Origin: Peptoniphilus sp. KCTC 25270
GTDB lineage: Bacteria > Bacillota > Clostridia > Tissierellales > Peptoniphilaceae
Length of the DNA stretch: 64,000 nucleotides
Reading direction: 5' to 3'
NCBI RefSeq assembly: GCF_021012875.1
Contig: NZ_JAJMZJ010000001.1
Span: 620,001-684,000 of the forward strand
Shown piece after piece: positions 52,361 through 62,420 of this stretch. Made by a program: the position numbers and the translations under genes. Position 1 is the stretch's first letter, and the number at the start of each line of letters is the position of its first letter. The notes beneath the pieces are model-generated. The model was given only the letters and a program-made list of their open reading frames with translations. It was not told the DNA's origin and did not search any database.

Positions 52361-53067
52361 AAAGAATTTCTCAACGCCTCAACTTCTTTTTCTGTCAATT
52401 CTCTATAGCTTCCTTTACCAAGCCCACCTAATTTTAATGTTCCAAATTGTGTACGCTCTAAAGAAACTACAGGATGTCCAATCGCCTCAAACATTCTGCG
52501 GATTTGGCGATTTCTTCCTTCTCTAATTTTACATTCAATGCGAGTTTTCGCACTTCTTTTCCCTACAATACGAAATTTCCCAGGTGCTGTTATTCCATCT
52601 TCCAATTCAATCCCCTCAATCAATGGACGAAGCTCTTCCTTACGAACATTTCCTTCCACTGTTGCATAATAGGTCTTCTCCAATTCAAATTTTGGGTGGA
52701 GCATTTTTTGTGTAAATTCTCCGTCGTTTGTCAAGAGAATCAATCCAGAAGTATCCCGATCCAAACGGCCTACGGGATACAAACGCAAATCCTTAAATTC
52801 ATCAATGCAATCCAATACGGTTTTTCGATTTTTTTCATCGGATGCTGTAGACAAAACGCCTCTTGGCTTATTTAACATCACATACACCATTTGGCTTTCT
52901 GGCTCAATTTTTTTGCCATTTACTTCTACTACATCGCCTCTTTCAACAATATATCCTTGTTCACGAATAATCTTCCCATTTACTTTTACTTTTCCTTGGG
53001 CAATCATCTCTTCGCTTTTTCTTCGACTGGCAACGCCCGAATGGGCCATGTATTTTTGTAATCGCAT
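52357..53067 (-). CDS. rluB: Ribosomal large subunit pseudouridine synthase RluB
   Basis: RluB makes pseudouridine 2605 in 23S rRNA. The N-terminal S4 domain (MRLQKYMAHSGVASRRKSEE) is followed by the catalytic motif GRLDRDTSGLILLTND (near 100-115, catalytic D). The 236-residue length is typical. It overlaps scpB by 1 nt and mnmM by 4 nt, and scpA-scpB-rluB is a standard order in Firmicutes. Confidence 0.95.
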   Translation of the reverse strand: MRLQKYMAHSGVASRRKSEEMIAQGKVKVNGKIIREQGYIVERGDVVEVNGKKIEPESQMVYVMLNKPRGVLSTASDEKNRKTVLDCIDEFKDLRLYPVGRLDRDTSGLILLTNDGEFTQKMLHPKFELEKTYYATVEGNVRKEELRPLIEGIELEDGITAPGKFRIVGKRSAKTRIECKIREGRNRQIRRMFEAIGHPVVSLERTQFGTLKLGGLGKGSYRELTEKEVEALRNSL

Positions 53068-53600
53068 TATTCCTCCAAAAAGTTTAGGGGTTCATTCGCT
53101 ATCTCTTGACTTGGTAAATCTTCAATGGATTTCAAACCAAATTTTTTCAAAAAGAACTCCGTGGTTCCGTACACATTGGGGCGACCTGGAACCTCTAACC
53201 GATCAACCACTTCTACCAATTCTGCATCCATTAAATTTTTCAAAACTTGATCGCAACGAACGCCACGAATTTCTTCAATATCTGTTTTTAATATGGGTTG
53301 CTGATAGGCCACAATGGACAATGTTTCCATGGCCGCATTGGACAAAGATTTTTTTTGTTTCCCTTTCGCGTATTCCTGTACCTTCGCGAACAATTCTGGT
53401 TTCGTAGACAACTGATAACTATCTTCTACTTGAACCAAACGCAACCCCCGCTCTTCCTGTTTTAATTTTTCCTCATATTCTAAAAGGAGTTCCTTGCATA
53501 GAGGCTTTGAAACTTCTAAAACCTGAGCAATTTCCGATAATTTTAATAAATCTCCCCATGCAAACAATAGACACTCCAAAGTGGCCAATTGATTATTCAA
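53067..53600 (-). CDS. scpB: Segregation and condensation protein B
   Basis: ScpB binds the kleisin ScpA in the SMC condensin complex. The 177-residue protein has the family winged-helix pattern: LECLLFAWGDLLKLSEIAQVL (8-28) and SNAAMETLSIVAYQQPILKTDIEEIRGV (near 91-118). It overlaps scpA by 8 nt. Confidence 0.95.
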   Translation of the reverse strand: MNNQLATLECLLFAWGDLLKLSEIAQVLEVSKPLCKELLLEYEEKLKQEERGLRLVQVEDSYQLSTKPELFAKVQEYAKGKQKKSLSNAAMETLSIVAYQQPILKTDIEEIRGVRCDQVLKNLMDAELVEVVDRLEVPGRPNVYGTTEFFLKKFGLKSIEDLPSQEIANEPLNFLEE

Positions 53601-54327
53601 TCCATTCTCCTCGTTTCTTCAGAATAATATCTGTCTTATCCTCGGTTTCTATTCCGTAGATTCTTTGTGCTTTCATCAATTCTAGAATCGTTAAAAAATA
53701 AGTGATTCTCTCCATTTGAGAAGTAGAATTTTTCATTAATTTAGAAAAAGAAATTTCTTTTTTCTCCCCAAAATAGGAAACAATTTTGCTTTCTGCCTCT
53801 TCAAAAGTGAAATCTTGGGCTGGGATTTTTTCCAATTCCTCTACGGCACTTTCATACCGAAGATGAGCCTGCATAATATTTTCAAAAGCTTGTCTTAGAT
53901 CCCTTATTTCCACATTTTTTAATAGCTCTTTTGGAGAAAAAGTAGAAAAATCCTCTTGTTTTTTATAAATTGCCTGATTTTCATAAGATTCCAATTCTTT
54001 CAAATAAATGGCCAATTCTTTCATTTGTTCGTATTGTTGAATTCGTTGTACCAATTTTTCTCTAGGATCTTCTTCCTCCTCTTCCCCTTCAGCCACAAAT
54101 TTTGGCAATAGAGTTTGGCTCTTAATTTTTAATAACCAAGCAGCCATGGCAATAAAATCAGAGGTAATATCGAGTTCCAATTTTTCCCATTTTTCAATTT
54201 CTTCCACAAAATCATCTACCAAAACGTGAATCTCTATATCATAGATATTCATTTTTCGTTTTCGTATTAAATCAATTAAAAGCTCCATTGGTCCTTCAAA
54301 GGAAGCTTGAGAAATCATATAACTCAT
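53593..54327 (-). CDS. scpA: Segregation and condensation protein A
   Basis: ScpA is the kleisin subunit bridging SMC heads for chromosome condensation. The 244-residue protein starts with the family segment FEGPMELLIDLIRKRKMNIYDI (9-30). A central acidic stretch at about 75-85 (EGEEEEEDPREKL) is common. The C-terminal winged helix (about 180-240) binds SMC. SMC itself is not in the window. It overlaps the M50 gene by 4 nt. Confidence 0.95.
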   Translation of the reverse strand: MSYMISQASFEGPMELLIDLIRKRKMNIYDIEIHVLVDDFVEEIEKWEKLELDITSDFIAMAAWLLKIKSQTLLPKFVAEGEEEEEDPREKLVQRIQQYEQMKELAIYLKELESYENQAIYKKQEDFSTFSPKELLKNVEIRDLRQAFENIMQAHLRYESAVEELEKIPAQDFTFEEAESKIVSYFGEKKEISFSKLMKNSTSQMERITYFLTILELMKAQRIYGIETEDKTDIILKKRGEWIE

Positions 54328-54950
54328 AGAACAACCTTATAAGCAATAGACAAAAAGAAATTCAAAAGACCGGATACAACAGGTCCAATCACTCCACTAA
54401 TAACTCCTGTCACAACCAAAACAAATAGCAATAAATAAAAATAACGTTCGTATTGATAAAACATGTATTCCCATTTTCTAGGCAATAAGGAAGCCAAAAC
54501 CTTTGATCCATCCAATGGAGGTAGAGGCACCAAATTAAAGACGCCAAGCATGGTATTGTACCACAATAATTCTACGAAAAAAGGCGCTATGGCCCATTGG
54601 TTTCTTGAAGCCAAAAGCAATAAAAAGGCCGATACAATAGCAAATAAAAAGTTTACCGTTACCCCCGCTAAGCTAACCAAAATCATTCCCAATTTTCGAT
54701 TTTTATAATACATAGGGTTAATAGGAACGGCTTTTGCCCATCCAAAGCGAAATACAACCATAAACAGCAATCCCATTGGATCAATATGATTCAATGGATT
54801 GATGCTTAATCGTCCATCTCTTTTCGCGGTTTCGTCTCCCAACCAATAAGAAACCAATCCATGACCAATTTCATGCCCTACAATGGCAATGATTAAAGCA
54901 GGAATAGAGAAAAGGAGACCTTGAATATTAAACATTGTGATTAACCTCAC
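54324..54950 (-). CDS. Site-2 protease (M50 family) membrane zinc peptidase
   Basis: This 208-residue protein has the HEIGHG zinc motif near 26-31 in a membrane helix and a second metal motif NLVPLPPLDGSK (near 137-148), the S2P/Rseb FN-x-x-P-x-P-x-LDG pattern. About five hydrophobic segments are present. It is the YwhC-type rhomboid-like M50 group often beside scpA. Its substrate is unknown. It overlaps pdp by 23 nt. Confidence 0.92.
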   Translation of the reverse strand: MRLITMFNIQGLLFSIPALIIAIVGHEIGHGLVSYWLGDETAKRDGRLSINPLNHIDPMGLLFMVVFRFGWAKAVPINPMYYKNRKLGMILVSLAGVTVNFLFAIVSAFLLLLASRNQWAIAPFFVELLWYNTMLGVFNLVPLPPLDGSKVLASLLPRKWEYMFYQYERYFYLLLFVLVVTGVISGVIGPVVSGLLNFFLSIAYKVVL

Positions 54951-56238
54951 TTAAAATCAGTTGGGGTTTTTCTACTTTTTCCTCTTGTATTTCGATGAAA
55001 GATAAAAAGACTTTCTCTTGTTCTTGGACTACTTTTTCATCGTTTCCAAATAAAGTAGCCAAAACATCACCTTTTTCTACCTTATCACCGATTTTTTTAT
55101 TTAATAAAACGCCTGCTCCCATATCTAGAACATCGTCCATTTTCTTTCTTCCCGCTCCTAAATCTCTTGCTAGAATTCCTATTTCTCGAGCAGGCAAGGC
55201 AGAAAAATAACCTGCTTTTTCTGCTTTAATTTCCTTTTTATATTGAGATTGAGGGAATAAATTGTAATCTTCTATTACGGCAGAATCTCCACCTTGGTTC
55301 TCTACCAAAATGGCAAATTTCTTCAAGGCTTCCCCCGATTCAATAACAGAATAGGCTTTCTTTTCCATTTCTTCAAAAGTACCTTCTCCGGCCATCTCTA
55401 AAATTTTTGCCGCCAAATATACAGAAAGATATTCCAAATCTTCAGGGCCATTTCCCTTTAAGGTTTCAATGGCTTCAATTACTTCTAAGGCATTTCCTAC
55501 AGCAAGCCCTAAAGGTTGCTCCATAGATGTTAACATCGCCATAGTACGGCGACCAAAGGATTCTCCTATGCGAACCAATTCTTCTGCCAATTCCTTCGCA
55601 GAAGCTTCGTCTTTCATAAAGGCCCCTTCCCCAACTTTTACATCCAAAAGCAAAATATCACTGGCAATGGCCAATTTTTTACTCATAATACTTGCTGCAA
55701 TTAGAGGAATCGAATCGACAGTCCCTGTTGTATCTCTAAGAGCGTATAATTTTTTATCTGCTGGTGTAATATTGGCACTTTGGCCAGCAATTACAATCCC
55801 ATTATCGTTGGCTTTCTTAATAATTTCTTCTACAGAAAGTTCTACGCTAAATCCTGGAATGCTTTCCAATTTGTCCAACGTTCCTCCTGTATGACCCAAA
55901 CCACGACCACTCATTTTTGCAATCGGCAAGCCACAAGCAGATAAAATAGGGCCTAAAGTTAAGGTGGTTGTGTCTCCTACGCCTCCAGTAGAATGCTTGT
56001 CGGCAATTTTTCCTTCAATGGCAGATAAATCAATGGTCTCTCCTGAATCAATTACGGCTTGTGTCAAGAAATCCGTTTCTTCATGGCTCATTCCTTGAAA
56101 ATAGATCGCCATTAACAAAGCACTCATTTGATAATCTGGTAAATTGCCATCTACATATTCCTTAACAAAACTTCGGATTTCTTCTTCCGTAAATGTTCCA
56201 CCATATTTTTTCTTTTCAATTAACTCAATTGCGTTCAT
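54928..56238 (-). CDS. pdp: Pyrimidine-nucleoside phosphorylase
   Basis: Pdp splits thymidine, uridine and deoxyuridine with phosphate. The 436-residue protein has DKHSTGGVGDTTTL (near 82-95, phosphate site), the signature SGRGLGHTGGTLDKLESIPG (near 112-131) and the C-terminal domain with lipoyl-like fold. It overlaps punA by 14 nt, so nucleoside salvage genes are paired. Confidence 0.95.
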   Translation of the reverse strand: MNAIELIEKKKYGGTFTEEEIRSFVKEYVDGNLPDYQMSALLMAIYFQGMSHEETDFLTQAVIDSGETIDLSAIEGKIADKHSTGGVGDTTTLTLGPILSACGLPIAKMSGRGLGHTGGTLDKLESIPGFSVELSVEEIIKKANDNGIVIAGQSANITPADKKLYALRDTTGTVDSIPLIAASIMSKKLAIASDILLLDVKVGEGAFMKDEASAKELAEELVRIGESFGRRTMAMLTSMEQPLGLAVGNALEVIEAIETLKGNGPEDLEYLSVYLAAKILEMAGEGTFEEMEKKAYSVIESGEALKKFAILVENQGGDSAVIEDYNLFPQSQYKKEIKAEKAGYFSALPAREIGILARDLGAGRKKMDDVLDMGAGVLLNKKIGDKVEKGDVLATLFGNDEKVVQEQEKVFLSFIEIQEEKVEKPQLILSEVNHNV

Positions 56239-57040
56239 TTCCTAGCTCCTTAATGCAATTTGTTACAAAAGCAATAAAGGATTCTCGTACCATTTTTGAA
56301 ACTTCTGTAACTTCACTATGATCCAATGGGGTTTCTAAGATTCCTGCTGCCATATTTGTAATGCAAGAAATTCCCAAAACTTTTACCCCGCGGTGATTGG
56401 CAATGATGGCCTCTGGAACCGTACTCATACCAACGGCATCTGCACCTAAAATTCTTGCCATTTTTATTTCAGCCGGCGTCTCGTAACTTGGACCGGTAAA
56501 ATACATATAAACACCTTCTTGCAATCCCAAACCAGAGGTATCGGCTACTCTTTTTGCCATTTCCAAATGATCTTTATCGTAGGTGTAAGTCATATCTGGG
56601 AATCTTGGTCCATCTTTTTCATCATTTGGCCCAATTAACGGATTGATTCCTGCAAAATTAATGTGGTCACGAATTAACATTAAATCTCCTGGCTTGAATT
56701 CCTCATTTACACCGCCGGCCGCATTGGTAACTATTAGGGTTTCTATTCCCAAAGCGCACAAAACTTTCGTAGGAAATACCACTTGATCCATGGAAATTCC
56801 TTCGTAATAGTGAATTCGCCCTTTCATACATACCATTGGTACGCCTTCTTTGTAACCGAATACCAATTCTCCACTGTGCCCTACCACGGTAGATTGGTGG
56901 AAACCGGGAATTTCACTATAAAGAATGGATACAGCTTCTTCCAAAGTGTCGGCAAAATCACCCAATCCACTTCCTAAAATAATCCCCACTTTTGGCTCCA
57001 TATTTATCTTACTTTTTATAAAATCCATTGTCTTATGCAT
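56225..57040 (-). CDS. punA: Purine nucleoside phosphorylase
   Basis: This 271-residue trimeric-type PNP cleaves guanosine and inosine with phosphate. It has GIILGSGLGDFAD (19-31, phosphate loop), VVGHSGELVFG (near 52-62), VTNAAGGVN (near 112-120) and FTGPSYETPAEI (near 184-195). It lies 1 nt after the NUDIX gene and overlaps pdp. Confidence 0.95.
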   Translation of the reverse strand: MHKTMDFIKSKINMEPKVGIILGSGLGDFADTLEEAVSILYSEIPGFHQSTVVGHSGELVFGYKEGVPMVCMKGRIHYYEGISMDQVVFPTKVLCALGIETLIVTNAAGGVNEEFKPGDLMLIRDHINFAGINPLIGPNDEKDGPRFPDMTYTYDKDHLEMAKRVADTSGLGLQEGVYMYFTGPSYETPAEIKMARILGADAVGMSTVPEAIIANHRGVKVLGISCITNMAAGILETPLDHSEVTEVSKMVRESFIAFVTNCIKELGNERN

Positions 57041-57041
57041 A

Positions 57042-57575
57042 TTATTTCCTTTCTAAACTAGCGTGTAAAATTCCCATAATGGTTTTGGCATCGGTTATTT
57101 GTCCCAATTTTACCATTTTCAAAGCTTCTTCTACTGTATATTCTACGATTTCTATATTCTCCTCTTCATCTAAATCCCTTTTTCCTAGCAGAATATCCTT
57201 TGTTTCAAACAGATGAATTTTTTCTGTTGTAAACCCAGGACTCGAGAAGAATTCAAATAAAAATTGAATGGAATTTGCCTTAAATCCAGTTTCTTCTTCT
57301 AATTCACGAAGAGCTGCATCCCTTGGAGTTTCTCCATGATCGATCAAACCAGCTGGCAATTCCAGTAAATTTTTTCCCACAGCCACACGATATTGTTTCA
57401 CAAAGACGATTTTGTCTTCCTTCGTAAAGGCCAAAACAACAACAGATCCTCCATGTTCTACAATTTCTCTTTTCGCATATTTTTGATTTTCTAACTCAAC
57501 GGTACTTCTTGATAACGTTAAGATTCGTCCTTCATAAATTTTTTCTGTACGAATGACTCTCTCTTTTTGTTCCAT
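57042..57575 (-). CDS. NUDIX hydrolase, ADP-ribose pyrophosphatase type
   Basis: This 177-residue enzyme has the full NUDIX box in [17 protein letters not shown] followed by EEETGF (about 76-98), matching GX5EX7REUXEEXGU, and the ADP-ribose pyrophosphatase-type N-terminus ([19 protein letters not shown]). It should hydrolyse ADP-ribose or similar nucleoside diphosphate compounds. It follows recN by 1-nt overlap, the common Firmicutes order. Confidence 0.93.
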   Translation of the reverse strand: MEQKERVIRTEKIYEGRILTLSRSTVELENQKYAKREIVEHGGSVVVLAFTKEDKIVFVKQYRVAVGKNLLELPAGLIDHGETPRDAALRELEEETGFKANSIQFLFEFFSSPGFTTEKIHLFETKDILLGKRDLDEEENIEIVEYTVEEALKMVKLGQITDAKTIMGILHASLERK

Positions 57576-59248
57576 TATTCACCTCTATTATTGCTATAAG
57601 AATCCTTTAGCATATTCCTTGCCGTTTCACGAGTTTCTTTGTTGCTCTCTCCACTAATCATAGTCGCTATAGACTCAATTCTTTCTTCCTCAGAAAGCTT
57701 TATAATGTGGGAAGTCGTCCTTCCGCCCTCTAACTGTTTTTTTATTTGATATTGTTCCTTTGCTCTTGATACCACTTGAGGCAAGTGACTAATGACCAAA
57801 AGTTGATGGGTCCTGGACAATTTTTTCATCTTTTCTCCGACTATTTTCGCCGTTTTTCCACTCATCCCAATATCAATTTCATCAAAAATTAAAGTTTCCG
57901 TTCGGTCTACATCCGCCATTATACTTTTGAAAGCTAACAAAATACGACTCATCTCTCCACCAGAAGCAATTTCTGTTAAAGGATATAGCTTTTCTCCTTT
58001 GTTGGTGGAAATATAATACACGACCTTATCAATCCCCTGTTCATTCATTGGAATCTCATCCAAATGAATGGAAAATTTTCCATGGGGAATGTTTAATTCT
58101 TGTAATTCTCTCACCATTTTTTCTTCCAATTGACCAGAGGCTTTTTCTCTCGTTTCATGGATGATTTTTGCCATTTCCATGGCTTCTTTATATCTAAGTT
58201 GCGCCTCTCTTTTTTGTTCCTCCATTTTTTCTTCAAAACTTTCAAGAAAAGCAAAACGTTCTGAAACTTCTTGGTAATAATCGGTTATTTTATCATACCC
58301 ATTTCCATATTTTCGCATGGCCGTATAAATCGAATTCAATCGATTTTCTACTTGGTACAATCGTTCTTCATTAAAATCCATAGACTCCAAGAAATATCTT
58401 CCTTCAGAAAAGATTTCCATTAATTCATAACCTATGGATTCCACCCGTTTAGACAGGGCTTCGTATCCTTCATCTAAGCTTTCTATTGATGCAATTTCTG
58501 AAGAATAACGGTCCCACAACTCTCGGATCCCTCTCTCTTGATTAACCAAAGAATCCATAGAAAACAAAGACTCTTGAACTTTTGTAGAATTTTTTAGGCG
58601 TTTGCCTTCTTTTTCTAACTCTTCTAGTTCTCCTTCTTGCAGGGCCAACTCCTCTATTTCATCCATCTGATATCGCAAAAGCTCCATTTCTCGAACTCGA
58701 GACGCTTCATCCGAATTTTCTTCTTGAATAAATTTTTCAATTTGCCGGTAATTCGCAACTTTTTCTTTCAGATTTTTCAAATTTTCCAAATGTTCGGTTC
58801 CAATATATTGGTCTAAAAACTCCATTTGAGCTTTCCCATTTAGCAAAGATTGATTTTGTTGCTGGTAGGTTGAATCGGCCAACGCATTTCCAACTTCTGT
58901 TAAGACACTGTTGGGAACCGTTCTTCCATTGATTCTACAAATGGAAGGGCGATCCAAAGAAATGCTTCGATTTAATATTAAAACTTCGTCCTCTTGGATT
59001 CCATTTTCTTCCAAAAGTTGTTTTACATAAGAATTGTTCGTTTGAAATACTGCTTCCACATGGGCTGAATCAGAACCATCACGAATCATGGCTTTTTGTG
59101 CTCGTGCTCCCAATATCAAACCTATGGCGTCCATAATTATGGACTTTCCTGCCCCGGTCTCACCGGTTAAAACATTGAAACCGGAAGAAAATTCCACGTT
59201 GGTGCGGTCAATTATAGCAAAGTTTTCAATGTTAAGGCTTAACAGCAT
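57575..59248 (-). CDS. recN: DNA repair protein RecN
   Basis: RecN is an SMC-like ATPase that holds DNA ends together at double-strand breaks. Walker [10 protein letters not shown] (29-37) is at the N-terminus, a long coiled coil occupies about 155-390, and the ABC signature SGGEMSR (near 425) and Walker [13 protein letters not shown] (near 450) are at the C-terminus. The length is 557. It starts 1 nt after the tlyA stop, in the tlyA-recN arrangement. Confidence 0.96.
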   Translation of the reverse strand: MLLSLNIENFAIIDRTNVEFSSGFNVLTGETGAGKSIIMDAIGLILGARAQKAMIRDGSDSAHVEAVFQTNNSYVKQLLEENGIQEDEVLILNRSISLDRPSICRINGRTVPNSVLTEVGNALADSTYQQQNQSLLNGKAQMEFLDQYIGTEHLENLKNLKEKVANYRQIEKFIQEENSDEASRVREMELLRYQMDEIEELALQEGELEELEKEGKRLKNSTKVQESLFSMDSLVNQERGIRELWDRYSSEIASIESLDEGYEALSKRVESIGYELMEIFSEGRYFLESMDFNEERLYQVENRLNSIYTAMRKYGNGYDKITDYYQEVSERFAFLESFEEKMEEQKREAQLRYKEAMEMAKIIHETREKASGQLEEKMVRELQELNIPHGKFSIHLDEIPMNEQGIDKVVYYISTNKGEKLYPLTEIASGGEMSRILLAFKSIMADVDRTETLIFDEIDIGMSGKTAKIVGEKMKKLSRTHQLLVISHLPQVVSRAKEQYQIKKQLEGGRTTSHIIKLSEEERIESIATMISGESNKETRETARNMLKDSYSNNRGE

Positions 59249-59249
59249 T

Positions 59250-60044
59250 TTACAACTCCTTTCTGGCCCGATCTACCACTTCTTCTACATTTATATTTTC
59301 TAAACTTCCTTCCTCTCTTTTACCCAATAAGAGAAGAAATTCTATATTTCCTGTTGTTCCTTTAATGGGAGAATACGTCAATCGTTGAACAAAAAGTCCC
59401 TCTTCTTTTACCAAATCCAAAGTATTTTCCAACACTTCAATATGGGTACTACGTTCTCTAATAACTCCCCCTTTGCCCACTTTTTCTTTCCCGGCTTCAA
59501 ATTGAGGTTTTACTAGAGCACAAATCATCCCGTCTTCCCCTAAAAATTCCGTTGCTTTTGGCAAAACAAGGGAAAGACCAATAAAAGAAACATCTATAGA
59601 AATAAAATCAATGGTATCTGGAATATCTTCTTTTTCCAAATTTCTTATATTGGTCCTCTCCATTACTACAACTCTTGGATCTTTTCGCAATTTATAATCC
59701 AATTGATTGTATCCTACGTCGATGGCATAAACTTTTTCTGCCCCTGCTTGTAACATGCAGTCCGTAAATCCGCCTGTGGAAGACCCTATGTCCATACAAA
59801 TTTTTTGTCCTAGATCGATAGCATTTTCTTGAATGATTTTTTCTAATTTGAATCCACCGCGACTTACATATTTTAAGGATCGACCTTTTATAACAATCTC
59901 TGAATCGACATCTAGCATTTCTCCTGGCTTCGATACACGATTGTTCTCAACAAAGACCTCGCCCGCCATAATCAATACTTTGGCTTTTTCTCGGGAAGGA
60001 GCCAATCCTTTTTCATAAATTAACTTGTCGGCTCTTTCTTTCAT
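59250..60044 (-). CDS. tlyA: TlyA family rRNA (cytidine-2'-O)-methyltransferase/hemolysin
   Basis: TlyA-type proteins have an N-terminal S4 RNA-binding domain (ERADKLIYEKGLAPSREKAKV, 3-23) and an FtsJ-like Rossmann fold with DIGSSTGGFTDC (about 85-96) and SIDVSFIGLSLVLP (about 146-159). They 2'-O-methylate rRNA in mycobacteria; the target here is unknown. The length, 264, is normal. It lies 3 nt after ispA and 1 nt before recN. Confidence 0.92.
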   Translation of the reverse strand: MKERADKLIYEKGLAPSREKAKVLIMAGEVFVENNRVSKPGEMLDVDSEIVIKGRSLKYVSRGGFKLEKIIQENAIDLGQKICMDIGSSTGGFTDCMLQAGAEKVYAIDVGYNQLDYKLRKDPRVVVMERTNIRNLEKEDIPDTIDFISIDVSFIGLSLVLPKATEFLGEDGMICALVKPQFEAGKEKVGKGGVIRERSTHIEVLENTLDLVKEEGLFVQRLTYSPIKGTTGNIEFLLLLGKREEGSLENINVEEVVDRARKEL

Positions 60045-60047
60045 CTT

Positions 60048-60866
60048 TTACTCCTGACGTCCCAATATTTTATCCATTAATGCCTTCAGTTGAGAAAAAT
60101 CTCCCTGAATTTTCTCAACCTCGTCTTTGCACTTTTCTGTATATTTCTCTGCATTCTCTTCCAAATGCTTTAACAAATTTTCGTCATACTCTTGGAAATC
60201 TTCTTTAATATCAAAAAGATCATCTTGCATTTGGTAACTTACCCCTAATAACAACCCTGCTTGATAAAATGCTTCTGCTTTTTCTTCGATTCCTTCCACC
60301 AAAGCACTTGCCATGGCTAAAGCCGCTCCAAGAAGAGCCCCTGTTTTTTTCTCATACAACAAAATATCTTGAGAAGAAGCCCCAGCAGTAATGTCCATAG
60401 CCTGTCCATCAATCATTCCTGTTGTCCCGGCTGCACGGAATAAATATTTTGCAGCAAGAATTCCACCATTTCTTTTCTCCGGATTCATCTGAGAAATTCC
60501 TATCATCGCTAGCTCCATGGCCTCATTTAGCAATCCATCTCCTACTAAAATCGCCATATCTTCGCCAAATTGTTTATGTACTGTTGGTTTTCCTCTACGA
60601 AAATCATCGTCGTCCATAGCTGGTAAATCATCATGAACCAAGCTATATGTGTGGATGCATTCCAAGGCGGCTGCAAAATATACACTACAAGAGCATTCCC
60701 ATTGGTAATCTTCCAATAATGTGTAGAAAAGGGTTGGACGAATTCGCTTCCCCCCTGACTCTAAAGCGTATAAAATCCCTTCCTTTAACGTTGGATGACA
60801 TATATCTTTTTCTATAATCCATTGACGCAAAAAATCATTTAATTCTTCAATTTTACTGTTTTTCAT
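60048..60866 (-). CDS. ispA: Short-chain polyprenyl diphosphate synthase (farnesyl/geranyl type)
   Basis: This 272-residue enzyme makes FPP or GGPP from IPP and DMAPP. The first aspartate-rich motif is HDDLPAMDDDDFRRG (79-93, DDxxxxD type) and the second is QMDDLFD (about 217-223), both magnesium sites. GGKRIRP (about 34-40) binds the substrate. It overlaps xseB by 14 nt and precedes tlyA, the usual xseA-xseB-ispA order. IspH at 47287 supplies the isoprenoid precursor in the same window. Confidence 0.94.
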   Translation of the reverse strand: MKNSKIEELNDFLRQWIIEKDICHPTLKEGILYALESGGKRIRPTLFYTLLEDYQWECSCSVYFAAALECIHTYSLVHDDLPAMDDDDFRRGKPTVHKQFGEDMAILVGDGLLNEAMELAMIGISQMNPEKRNGGILAAKYLFRAAGTTGMIDGQAMDITAGASSQDILLYEKKTGALLGAALAMASALVEGIEEKAEAFYQAGLLLGVSYQMQDDLFDIKEDFQEYDENLLKHLEENAEKYTEKCKDEVEKIQGDFSQLKALMDKILGRQE

Positions 60867-61068
60867 ATGTCACTACCTCGTCACTATTCTCTTCTCTCTG
60901 AGCAAAAACTTCCACCCTTTGTTCAAAATCCGTAAGCATTTGGCTCAATTCCTTATAAATTTTCATTCCCTCTTCGTATTTTTCCACCATTTCTTCTATG
61001 GACAATTCCCCGCCATTCATTTCTTCCACTATTTTTTGTAATTTTTCTTGTCCCTCTTTGTATTTCAT
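60853..61068 (-). CDS. xseB: Exodeoxyribonuclease VII small subunit
   Basis: This 71-residue protein has the XseB family pattern: an alpha-helical hairpin with EKLQKIVEEMNGGELSIEEMVEKYEEGM (about 8-35). It regulates the large subunit. It overlaps xseA by 4 nt and ispA by 14 nt. Confidence 0.93.
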   Translation of the reverse strand: MKYKEGQEKLQKIVEEMNGGELSIEEMVEKYEEGMKIYKELSQMLTDFEQRVEVFAQREENSDEVVTYEKQ

Positions 61069-62420
61069 TCCGCACCTCTTTCTCGGATTTCTTTTACAAC
61101 GCCTTCAATCCAACCATCATAAAATTCAATCGTAAAAACATCCTCTTTTTCAAAATCAGAAACAGAGCAGACCAAATCCTTGTCCGCCTTAAAAATTTTA
61201 TGATATTGCAAATGGAGAGCAGATTCTTCTAACGATTGGAAAAGATTTTCTAAATCCATGCGTTTTTTCTCTAAATCCTTTTGAAGAATTCTTTCTACTT
61301 TTTGTTTCCATTCTCTAGCTTCCCATTTATCTTTTGTAATCTTGTGAAGAATATTTCTTGGATTCAAACGATGAAAGTCCACCGTTAAATTTTCTCTTTT
61401 TTTATAGATTTGAGATTCGATTCCTAAATCCAAATCTTTTTTTATATTCTCAATTTCCCAACGATTTAGAGCAAAGGAATCCTTTGACACCAGTCGATCC
61501 ATTTGAACAAAAAATCTTTCCAAATCTTGAACTTTAGAATCCATGGCTCGGTTCAACTCCAAGTCCATTTGATTCAACAGAGAGTCCAGTTTTTGAATCC
61601 ATTGCAGTTTATCTGGTATAACAATTTCTGCCGCCGCAGAAGGAGTGGAAGCCCGTAAATCGGCTACAAAATCTGTCAAAGTAAAATCCACCTCATGACC
61701 TACAGCCGATACAACCGGATGGGACAAAGTGGAAATGGCGCGCACAAGTTCTTCTTCGTTAAAAGCCCACAAATCTTCTAAGGATCCGCCGCCGCGGGTA
61801 ATAACAATCAAGTCAATATCTTCTCGAACATCTAATTTTTTTAAGGCCTGAATTAAATGAATGTGAGCCGTTTCTCCTTGAACCAAGGAAGGAGAAATCA
61901 ATAGGTCTACCATAGGGTTTCTTCGATTTGCAATACGCAAAAAATCTGCCAAAGCTGCCGCTTCTAAAGAAGTTACTACCCCTATTTTCTGGGGATATTT
62001 AGGAATCTCCTTCTTTTTTTCTAAATCAAAAAGACCTTCTTTTTCTAGTTTTTTCTTCAATTCCAAAAAACGTAAATGTAAGATTCCTTCTCCCGCTACT
62101 GTCATTTCTGAAATTACTAGCTGAAGCTTTCCACCTTGGGTATAACATTGAATTTGCCCTTTAATAAGAACGGACATCCCTTGTTTCGGCTCAAAATCCA
62201 AAGATTCACAATTCCATTTATACATAATTCCTGAAATCTGTGATTCTTCGTCTTTTAAGGTCAAATAAAGATGCCCCGATGGATATTTTTTTGCTTGCGA
62301 AATTTCTCCTTCTACAATTACTGCTTGAAGGAGATAATCCATTTTTAATATTTTGTTAATGTATTGATTTAATTCCGATACTTTAAGAGGGTTCATCGTT
62401 CTCTTTGTACTTTCTCGCAA
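61065..62420 (-). CDS. xseA: Exodeoxyribonuclease VII large subunit
   Basis: XseA degrades single-stranded DNA in both directions. The N-terminal OB fold is at about 10-110, followed by the catalytic part with VGVVTSLEAAALADFLRIANRR (about 147-168), RGGGSLEDLWAFNEEELVRAI (about 209-229), AVGHEVDFTLTDFVADLRASTPSAAAE (about 240-266), and a long coiled coil. The normal first motif residues TS.. are kept. The length is 451. It overlaps nusB by 38 nt and xseB by 4 nt. Confidence 0.96.
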   Translation of the reverse strand: MRESTKRTMNPLKVSELNQYINKILKMDYLLQAVIVEGEISQAKKYPSGHLYLTLKDEESQISGIMYKWNCESLDFEPKQGMSVLIKGQIQCYTQGGKLQLVISEMTVAGEGILHLRFLELKKKLEKEGLFDLEKKKEIPKYPQKIGVVTSLEAAALADFLRIANRRNPMVDLLISPSLVQGETAHIHLIQALKKLDVREDIDLIVITRGGGSLEDLWAFNEEELVRAISTLSHPVVSAVGHEVDFTLTDFVADLRASTPSAAAEIVIPDKLQWIQKLDSLLNQMDLELNRAMDSKVQDLERFFVQMDRLVSKDSFALNRWEIENIKKDLDLGIESQIYKKRENLTVDFHRLNPRNILHKITKDKWEAREWKQKVERILQKDLEKKRMDLENLFQSLEESALHLQYHKIFKADKDLVCSVSDFEKEDVFTIEFYDGWIEGVVKEIRERGAE